A stretch of DNA of 29,796 nt from a bacterium (GTDB lineage Bacteria; Vulcanimicrobiota; Xenobia; Xenobiales; Xenobiaceae). The position numbers were made by a program, and so were the translations under genes. The stretch is taken from positions 1 to 29,796 of the forward strand of contig JALHDH010000024.1 of NCBI GenBank assembly GCA_022839105.1, given 5' to 3'. The notes below the pieces were generated by a model. It did no database searches and was not told where the DNA came from. It worked only from the letters and a program-made list of their open reading frames with translations. Positions within the stretch are counted from its first letter, which is position 1. Every line of letters starts with the position of its first letter. Below, piece after piece: positions 15,364 to 21,578 of the stretch.

Positions 15364-17787
15364 ATGTCCGATTCATCAGGGCCGTGGACCCCGATCCCCA
15401 GGGGACTGGAGCTTTGTTTGGAGAAAACCCGCCTGGCGCTGACCTTCCCCGCGCCGGGGATGGTCCGCGTCCGCTTCACTGCGGAGGCGGATTTCGCGCC
15501 ACCTCGTCCCTGGGACCCCGCCTGCCCGGACGAGGACTTCGAGCCACCGCCCCTGGCCTTCACCCGACAGGGCCAGACCCTGGAGATCCAGGCCGATCCC
15601 CTGCGGGTGGAGCTGGATCTGTCGCGGGGGGCCTTGTCCTTCTCGGATCTGGAGGGACGTCGGTTCGCAGGCGACCTGGGCGGATGCCGGGTGCTGGAGG
15701 TCGAGCCGGGAACCGAGGGCCTGCCTCCCGAGCAGGTTCAGGGACTTCCCCCTGGCCGGGCGCGTCGGCTGGTGCTGTTGGACAAGGCCATGCACCCGGA
15801 GGAGGGCTACCACGGTTTCGGCCAGCGCTCGCAGGGCCTGGAGCGCCGAGGCAACCGCTTCTCCAACTGGAACCAGGACGCTGCCTGGGGGCACAACCGA
15901 AGCGACGACAACCTCTACCAGAGCCACCCCGTCTTCATGGCCGTTCGGCCCGGATTGACCTGGGGGTTGTGGTTGTGCTCCACCTGGTGGAGTCGTTTCG
16001 ACGTGGGCAGGACCCGCCCCGGAGTCCTGGAGCTGGCCACCCTGGGAGGCGAGCTGGACTATGTCCTCTTCCACGGACCGGATCCCGCCGGGGTGGTCGA
16101 GAAGCTGACCCGCCTGACCGGGCGCCCCATGCTCCCCCCGCTCTGGAGCCTGGGCTACCACCAGTCCCGTTGGAGCTACGGCACGGCGCGGGAGGTCGAG
16201 GACCTGGTGGACCGCTTCCGATCCCGGGGCATCCCCCTGGACGCGGTGCACCTGGATATCGATTATATGCGGGGTTACCGCTGCTTCACCTGGGATCCCG
16301 AACGCTTCCCGGATCCCGCCGGCACGCTGGAACGACTTCGGGCCCAGGGAGTCCGGGCCGTCACCATCGTGGATCCGGGGATCAAGCACGAGCCGGCGGC
16401 GGGTTACCCCGTGGCCGACGAGATGCTCTCCCGGGGACATTTCTGCCGCGCTCCTCACGGCCAGCCCTTCCAGGGATTCTGCTGGCCCGACGCCGCCCTC
16501 TTTCCGGACTTCGCCCGGGAGGAGGTCCGCCACTGGTGGGGCGAGCAGCATCGTCCCCTTCTTGAAGCCGGAGTCTCCGGGATCTGGCAGGACATGAACG
16601 AACCCTCGGTCTTCGCCCGCCCCTTCAGCGAGGGCGATGCCGGCCAGATGCGGGTTCCCCTGGACCTGATGCACGGCGAGGTCGAGGCTCCCGCGCCCCA
16701 TGCCGAGGTCCACAACGTCTATGGGCTCCTGATGTGCCAGGCCACCCGCCAGGGCCTGGAGCGTCTGCGGCCCGAAGAGCGCCCCTGGACCCTGACCCGC
16801 AGCGCCGCGACCGGAGTCCAGGCTCTTTCCTGCACCTGGATGGGGGACAATACCTCCTGGTGGGAACACCTGGAGATGAGCCTTCCCCAACTGGCCAGCA
16901 TGGGCCTGAGCGGCGTGCCCTGCGCGGGGGTCGACATCGGCGGCTTCGTCGGGAACTGCACGGCCGAACTCCTGGTCCGCTGGACGCAGGCCGGGGCCTT
17001 CTATCCGTTCATGCGCAATCATTCGGCCTGGGACACGGTCCGTCAGGAACCCTGGGCCTTCGGGCCGGAAACCGAGGTCCTGGTGCGCGAGGCCATCCGT
17101 CTGCGCTATCGTCTCTTGCCCCACCTCCTGACGCTCGCCCACCGGGCCCACCGCACGGGCGAGCCGATCCTCCGGCCCATGCTCTACGACTTCCCGGACC
17201 AGGAGGGACTGCGCCACCTGGACGACCAGTTCATGTTCGGTCCCTCCCTGCTGGTCGCACCCGTGGTCCGCCAGGGGCACCGACATCGGCTGGTCCACCT
17301 GCCGCCGGGGGAGTGGCACGACTTCTGGGATGGGCCCCTCCATCAGGGCCCCCTGGCCCTGGCCGTGGCGGCTCCTCTGGAGAGGATCCCCCTCTTCGTC
17401 CGGGGGGGCGGGGTCCTGACCCTGGGCAACGACCGGCTCAGCACCGAGGAACCCGTGACCGACCTGACCCTGGAGGTCTTCCCCGGAACCTCCGCCAGCG
17501 AGTGGACCTGGATCGAGGAAGGGGGGCTTTCACCCGTCCAGGGCCCGGAGGACCTGGCCGAGACCCGGGTCTCGATTCATCCCGGGACCTTCCTGGAGGT
17601 GAGGATCCACCCGCGCACCGGCGCCTGGAAGCCGCACCCGCGCACCTTGCGGGTGCGGGTGCACTGCCAGGAGCGCCCCGCCCGTGTCCTGCTGGATCAG
17701 GAAGGCTGCGAGTGGACCTGGAACGATCGTTGCGCCGAGGTCGCCTGGCCCGATCAGGGGCGGCCCCGGGTGGTCCGGGTGTGCTGA
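15364..17787 (+). CDS. Glycoside hydrolase family 31 alpha-glucosidase
   Basis: An 807-residue enzyme without signal peptide, so probably cytoplasmic, releasing sugar (glucose or xylose) from alpha-linked oligosaccharides. Order: N-terminal beta-sandwich, (beta/alpha)8 barrel starting about 260 with PPLWSLGYHQSRWSYG, then C-terminal beta domains. Catalytic residues are visible: nucleophile Asp410 in GIWQDMNEPSVF and acid/base Asp495 in WMGDNTSWW. HLDIDYMRGYRCFTWD, GVDIGGFVGNC, YPFMRNHS and LRYRLLPHL are further GH31 landmarks. The ATG at 15364 has AGGAGG 7 nt upstream. Its stop overlaps the ferrochelatase start, so it is the first gene of a probable three-gene operon. Exact substrate is not readable; alpha-1,4-glucosidase is the default. 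Confidence 0.95.
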   Translation: MSDSSGPWTPIPRGLELCLEKTRLALTFPAPGMVRVRFTAEADFAPPRPWDPACPDEDFEPPPLAFTRQGQTLEIQADPLRVELDLSRGALSFSDLEGRRFAGDLGGCRVLEVEPGTEGLPPEQVQGLPPGRARRLVLLDKAMHPEEGYHGFGQRSQGLERRGNRFSNWNQDAAWGHNRSDDNLYQSHPVFMAVRPGLTWGLWLCSTWWSRFDVGRTRPGVLELATLGGELDYVLFHGPDPAGVVEKLTRLTGRPMLPPLWSLGYHQSRWSYGTAREVEDLVDRFRSRGIPLDAVHLDIDYMRGYRCFTWDPERFPDPAGTLERLRAQGVRAVTIVDPGIKHEPAAGYPVADEMLSRGHFCRAPHGQPFQGFCWPDAALFPDFAREEVRHWWGEQHRPLLEAGVSGIWQDMNEPSVFARPFSEGDAGQMRVPLDLMHGEVEAPAPHAEVHNVYGLLMCQATRQGLERLRPEERPWTLTRSAATGVQALSCTWMGDNTSWWEHLEMSLPQLASMGLSGVPCAGVDIGGFVGNCTAELLVRWTQAGAFYPFMRNHSAWDTVRQEPWAFGPETEVLVREAIRLRYRLLPHLLTLAHRAHRTGEPILRPMLYDFPDQEGLRHLDDQFMFGPSLLVAPVVRQGHRHRLVHLPPGEWHDFWDGPLHQGPLALAVAAPLERIPLFVRGGGVLTLGNDRLSTEEPVTDLTLEVFPGTSASEWTWIEEGGLSPVQGPEDLAETRVSIHPGTFLEVRIHPRTGAWKPHPRTLRVRVHCQERPARVLLDQEGCEWTWNDRCAEVAWPDQGRPRVVRVC

Positions 17788-18797
17788 GCGCGGGCGGCTT
17801 CCAGGCCGTGCTCCTGGCGGCCTTTGGAGGACCAGAGGCTCCCGAAGAGGTCATGCCGTTCCTGGAGAGGGTGGTGGCTGGTCGGAACGTGCCCGCTTCC
17901 CGCCTGGAGGAGGTGGCCACCCACTATCATCACTTCGGCGGGCGAAGCCCCGTCAACGACCACAACCGGGCCTTGGCCCGGGCCCTGGAGGTCGAGCTGG
18001 CCGGGGTCGGTCTGGACTGGCCTGTCTACCTGGGAAATCGCAACTGGCACCCCCACTTCGAAGAGACCCTGGCCCGCATGCGAGCGGACGGCATCCGGCG
18101 CGCCCTGGCGCTCTTCACGACTCCCTACGGGTCCTATCCGGGTTGCCGGCAATACCTCGAGGATCTCGAGCGGGCCCGCGCCTCGGTCGGGGAGGGGGCT
18201 CCGGAACTGGTCCGGATCCGATCCTACTTCGATCATCCGGGGTTCATCCAGGCGGTCACGGACAGGACACGGGAAGCCCTGGAAACCCTTCCCGAAGCGG
18301 AACGCCCCCGGGTCCGTCTGGTCTTCACGGCCCACAGCCTTCCGGTGGCCATGGCCCGGTCCTCGCCCTACGTGGCCCAGTTGACCCTGGCCTGTTCCCT
18401 GGTCGCCGAGGCCCTGGGGCGCCCGGACTGGCATCTCGTCTTCCAGAGTCGCAGCGGCCCCCCTGGCCAGCCCTGGCTTGAACCCGACGTGATGGATTTC
18501 CTCGATGGGCTGGCGGGGACCGGGGCGGTCCTTCTCAGTCCGATCGGCTTCCTGTCCGACCACATCGAGGTGCTCTGGGACCTGGATGTCGAGGCGGCCC
18601 GGCTCTGCCGCGACCTGGGGTGGCCCCTCCGAAGGGCGGCCACGGTAGGGACCCACCCTGCCTTCGTCCGCTCGCTCCGCCAACTCGTGGAGGAATCCGC
18701 CAGGCCGGGTTCCCCGGTGCTGAAGCTCTGCCCCGGGGCCCCCGAGCACCGGACCTGCGGCCCGGATTGCTGTCGGAGGCCTTCCGGCGGACCCTGA
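17781..18797 (+). CDS. cpfC: Ferrochelatase, probably coproporphyrin III type, with C-terminal cysteine cluster
   Basis: Inserts Fe2+ into a porphyrin in haem synthesis. The 338-residue protein carries the catalytic His185 in FTAHSLPVAM and Glu263 in PIGFLSDHIEVLWDLD, plus VFQSRSGPPGQPWLEPDV, all ferrochelatase landmarks. The stretch YGSYPGCRQYLEDLERA resembles the YSSYSGCRQY region of actinobacterial and other Gram-positive enzymes that act on coproporphyrin III. Cys122 here, with Cys317, Cys326, Cys330 and Cys331 at the C-terminus, matches the kind of arrangement (one internal plus three C-terminal Cys) known to hold a [2Fe-2S] cluster in some bacterial ferrochelatases. The GTG at 17781 overlaps the GH31 stop by 7 nt, which fixes the start well, though a later GTG is possible. 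Family is sure; copro- versus protoporphyrin use is an inference. Confidence 0.92.
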   Translation: MLSAGGFQAVLLAAFGGPEAPEEVMPFLERVVAGRNVPASRLEEVATHYHHFGGRSPVNDHNRALARALEVELAGVGLDWPVYLGNRNWHPHFEETLARMRADGIRRALALFTTPYGSYPGCRQYLEDLERARASVGEGAPELVRIRSYFDHPGFIQAVTDRTREALETLPEAERPRVRLVFTAHSLPVAMARSSPYVAQLTLACSLVAEALGRPDWHLVFQSRSGPPGQPWLEPDVMDFLDGLAGTGAVLLSPIGFLSDHIEVLWDLDVEAARLCRDLGWPLRRAATVGTHPAFVRSLRQLVEESARPGSPVLKLCPGAPEHRTCGPDCCRRPSGGP

Positions 18798-18861
18798 ACC
18801 TGGATCATATGCAGCCTGGAGCGGACCTGCTAACCTTTCGGTTGAAAACGGAGGTTTCGAC

Positions 18862-20250
18862 TTGAGCGATCCCCGGATCCTCGAGCTGTGCGGCCTGGCA
18901 GAGCGCTTTCGGGAGGGATGCTTCGAGGTCGACGCTCGCATCGCCGGAAGCGACGAGGTGGCTCGACTCGCAGGTCTCCTGCGGGATTTGGGCCGGAGCC
19001 TGCACGAGGGCTTCGAGAAGGTCCGCCTGCTGACCCGGCTCACCGAGGAGATCAACTCCGGCCTTCTCCTGGACGAGGTCCTGGATCACATCTTCGACGG
19101 CTTCCGCCCGCTGATCCCCTACGACCGGATCGGGATGAGCCTCCTCGAGGACCAGGGGCGGAAGGTGCGCGTCCGCTGGGAGCGCTCGGATCTGGCCGGT
19201 CCGCCCTTCCCGGAGAACTATCAGCTTCCCCTGGCCGAGACCAGCCTGGGCGGCCTCCTGACCGAAAACCGTCCCCGGATCCTCAACGATCTTCGCGAAT
19301 ACCTCCTGGACCGGCCCGGTTCGGAAGCCACGCGCCACCTGGTGGAGGCGGGGATCCTCTCGAGCCTGACCTGCCCGCTCCTGGCCAGGGGGCATCCCGT
19401 GGGATTCCTGTTCTTCTCCAGTTGCCAACCGGGAGTCTACCGCGAAGCCCATGTCGACCTCTTCGTGCAGATCGCCGGGCAGGTCAGCGTGATCCTGGAG
19501 AAGGCCCGCCTCTATCAGGAGATCGCGGAGCTCAACCACCTCAAGGATCGCTTCCTGGGCGTCGCCGCCCACGATCTGCGCAGCCCGTTGGCCTTCCTCA
19601 AGGGGTACCTGGACCTGATGCGCGAGGGCGACATGGGCGAGCTGAGCTGCGCCCAGGCGGAAGCCGTCGAGAAGATGCGCGCCACCTGCCGGACCATGCT
19701 GGCCCTGCTCAACGACCTTCTCAGCCTGAATGCCATCGCTTCGGGTCGGGTGAGGATGAACCCCCGGCCTGAGGATTGCCGCCTCTTGTTGCAGGAGTGC
19801 GCGGCCATCGGGGTCATGCTGGCCACGCGCAAGGGGATGAGTCTGGTCCTGGAGGCTCCCGACGAGCTTCCCATGGTGGTCTGCGATCGCGAGAAGCTGG
19901 CTCAGGCCTTGAACAACCTGGTCTCCAACGCGATCAAGTTCTCCCACCCGGGGACGACCGTGACGCTCCGGGCCGGGACGGGCCAGGGCGAGATCTGGTT
20001 CGAGGTGATCGATCAGGGGGTCGGAATTCCCGAGCACGAACTCGGAGGGCTCTTCTCGTTTCTGCAGCGCCCCTCGGTCCGCCCCACGGGCGGCGAGATG
20101 AGCACCGGCCTGGGCCTGCCCATCGTGCGTCGGATCCTCGAGGCCCACGGGGGCACCGTCCGGGTCTCCAGCGAGGCGGGGAAGGGGTCGACCTTCACGC
20201 TCCTCCTTCCCCTGGAGGGCTGTCCGCGCCCGGGGGTCATGCTGGGCTGA
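18862..20250 (+). CDS. Soluble GAF-domain sensor histidine kinase
   Basis: A 462-residue cytoplasmic kinase with no membrane segment. Residues about 8-52 look like a lone HAMP-like linker (AERFREGCFEVD followed by DEVARLAGLLRDLG). A GAF domain spans about 55-215 and contains Cys171 and Cys188. The dimerisation/phospho-acceptor region follows, with His237 in GVAAHDLRSPLAFLKGY, then the ATPase N box LNNLVSNAIKFS, DQGVGIPE and a glycine box STGLGLPIVRRIL. The start is TTG at 18862, supported by GGAGG 7 nt upstream; no ATG or GTG fits as well. It sits 64 bp after the ferrochelatase gene and ends only 10 bp from the convergent radical SAM gene. No response regulator is adjacent. The ligand of the GAF domain is unknown. 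Confidence 0.9.
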   Translation: MSDPRILELCGLAERFREGCFEVDARIAGSDEVARLAGLLRDLGRSLHEGFEKVRLLTRLTEEINSGLLLDEVLDHIFDGFRPLIPYDRIGMSLLEDQGRKVRVRWERSDLAGPPFPENYQLPLAETSLGGLLTENRPRILNDLREYLLDRPGSEATRHLVEAGILSSLTCPLLARGHPVGFLFFSSCQPGVYREAHVDLFVQIAGQVSVILEKARLYQEIAELNHLKDRFLGVAAHDLRSPLAFLKGYLDLMREGDMGELSCAQAEAVEKMRATCRTMLALLNDLLSLNAIASGRVRMNPRPEDCRLLLQECAAIGVMLATRKGMSLVLEAPDELPMVVCDREKLAQALNNLVSNAIKFSHPGTTVTLRAGTGQGEIWFEVIDQGVGIPEHELGGLFSFLQRPSVRPTGGEMSTGLGLPIVRRILEAHGGTVRVSSEAGKGSTFTLLLPLEGCPRPGVMLG

Positions 20251-20260
20251 GTCCGGACCC

Positions 20261-21379
20261 TCAGGCCAGCAGCGGTTCGAAGCCTTCGGGCTGGTAGACG
20301 CAGGCCGGATCCTCGCCCAGGCAGTCTCCGCTGGCGGCATAGGCTCGCGAGCGGGAGCCACCGCAGAGATCCCGGTATCCACAGCGCCCGCAGCGCCCGC
20401 CGAAGGCCTCGGCGCTGCGCAGGCTGCGGAAGAGGGGGCTCTCGCGGTAGATCCCGGCCAGCGGTTCCTGGCGCACGTTGCCGGCCACCACGGGCAGGAA
20501 TCCGCTGGGCGAGACCCGACCCTGGTAGTCCACGAAGACGATGCCCTTCCCGTCCCGGGTCCGGGCCGTGTGGCTGCGCGGGGGCGTGCTCGGCTGGCCC
20601 AGCCGGCGGTGCAGGTCGGCCACCAGGTCTCGAGCCAGCGGACCCGGGTCCCGGGCATTCCCCGTCCGGGCCTGGTGGACCACCCGGCGGAAGAAGGGGG
20701 CCTCGACGGTGCGCACCGTCAGGCCGTAGCCTGAAGCCTCGTGAAGCATCCAGCAGACGGCTTCGCACTCTTCGGGCCCCGGGGCGGAAAGCTCGGTGCC
20801 CCGGCCGGTGGCGATGAGGAAGAAGACCTCCCAGACCCCGACGCCCGCCTGGACGAGTCGCTCGCAGATCGCGGGGAAGAGGCGCAGGTTCTCGGCCATC
20901 ACCGTCGAGTTGATCTGGACCTTCAGGCCGGCGCTCACGGCCCGGCGGGCGCACTCCATGGTGCGCCGGAAGGTCCCGGGCACCCCGCGCAGCCCGTCGT
21001 GGGTGGCCTCATCGGGTCCGTCCAGCGAGAGCGAGATGGCCGAGAGTCCCGAGTCGGCCAGGCGATCCACCACCGGGTCGGTCAGGAGCGGGGTGACGGC
21101 CGGCGAGAGGGCCACCGGGATCCGACGGGCCTGGGCCTGCTCCAGCAAAGCCCACAGGTCCTGGCGTTTCAGGACGTCTCCGCCGGTCATCACCAGGATC
21201 GGGGAGGGTCTGCCGAAGGCGACGATCTGGTCCAGGAGCGCCAGGCCCTCCTGGTGGTCCAGTTCTCCTTCCAGGGGCTGGGGGATCGCCGAGGCCCGGC
21301 AATGGCGGCAGGCCAGATCGCAGGCCCGGGTGGTCTCCCAGAAGACCAGGATCGGCTTGTCGTCCAGGTTCCAGTTCAC
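20261..21379 (-). CDS. Radical SAM/SPASM oxidoreductase (TIGR04053-like, related to AhbC/AhbD/NirJ)
   Basis: A 372-residue iron-sulfur enzyme. The radical SAM cluster site is C20-x3-C24-x2-C27 in TTRACDLACRHCRA, followed by VMTGGDVLKR, SLDGPDEATHD and INSTV. The C-terminal SPASM-like region has Cys330, Cys333, Cys339, Cys353 and Cys360, with GGSRSRAYAASGD between them, a pattern I associate with the TIGR04053 family. Relatives AhbC, AhbD and NirJ modify tetrapyrrole side chains. I take the GTG at 21379 as start: AGGA lies 6 nt upstream, translation begins NWNLDDKPILVFWE as expected, and the predicted transcription start (about 21419) lies downstream of the ATG at 21427, which would give 388 residues. 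It converges on the GAF kinase gene, with ferrochelatase beyond. Substrate unproven; coproheme is my hypothesis. Confidence 0.88.
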   Translation of the reverse strand: MNWNLDDKPILVFWETTRACDLACRHCRASAIPQPLEGELDHQEGLALLDQIVAFGRPSPILVMTGGDVLKRQDLWALLEQAQARRIPVALSPAVTPLLTDPVVDRLADSGLSAISLSLDGPDEATHDGLRGVPGTFRRTMECARRAVSAGLKVQINSTVMAENLRLFPAICERLVQAGVGVWEVFFLIATGRGTELSAPGPEECEAVCWMLHEASGYGLTVRTVEAPFFRRVVHQARTGNARDPGPLARDLVADLHRRLGQPSTPPRSHTARTRDGKGIVFVDYQGRVSPSGFLPVVAGNVRQEPLAGIYRESPLFRSLRSAEAFGGRCGRCGYRDLCGGSRSRAYAASGDCLGEDPACVYQPEGFEPLLA

Positions 21380-21425
21380 GATTTTCCTGTCCTCGCCACC
21401 CCGCTTCTGGCGGGGCACTCCGAGC

Positions 21426-21468
21426 ATGCTAGTCCGAGGCCCCTCAAGACCATAATGATCTGGATCAA
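21426..21468 (-). promoter_or_regulatory. FNR/CRP-family box and -10 element for the radical SAM gene
   Basis: On the minus strand TTGATCCAGATCAT (21468-21455) matches the FNR-type consensus TTGAT-N4-ATCAA at 9 of 10 defined bases. TAGCAT follows at 21431-21426. The box centre lies 30.5 nt from the start of the -10 hexamer, within one base of the spacing in class II FNR-activated promoters (centre at -41.5). No good -35 is present, as expected for an activator-dependent promoter. The start point would be near 21419. The radical SAM gene would then be induced under low oxygen. Confidence 0.6.
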
Positions 21469-21578
21469 GGCGGGGGCTCGCCCTAGACCCTGAGGGGAGG
21501 TGTCGTGATATCCAGCATGCCTCCTTCCTTGGGTGGGGGCGATCCCGGGGCCCGAAGGTCCCGCTCGAGGAGCGTCAC

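Noticed and set aside
21380..21427. ATG at 21427 as the start of the radical SAM gene
   Set aside because: Poor SD, upstream of the predicted transcription start, and the extra 16 residues do not resemble the family, while the GTG at 21379 fits.
21455..21578. FNR box acting on the Gln-rich gene on the plus strand
   Set aside because: No -10 element lies at the proper distance on that strand (CTGAGG at the expected place), so control of the minus-strand gene is preferred, though dual action is not excluded.
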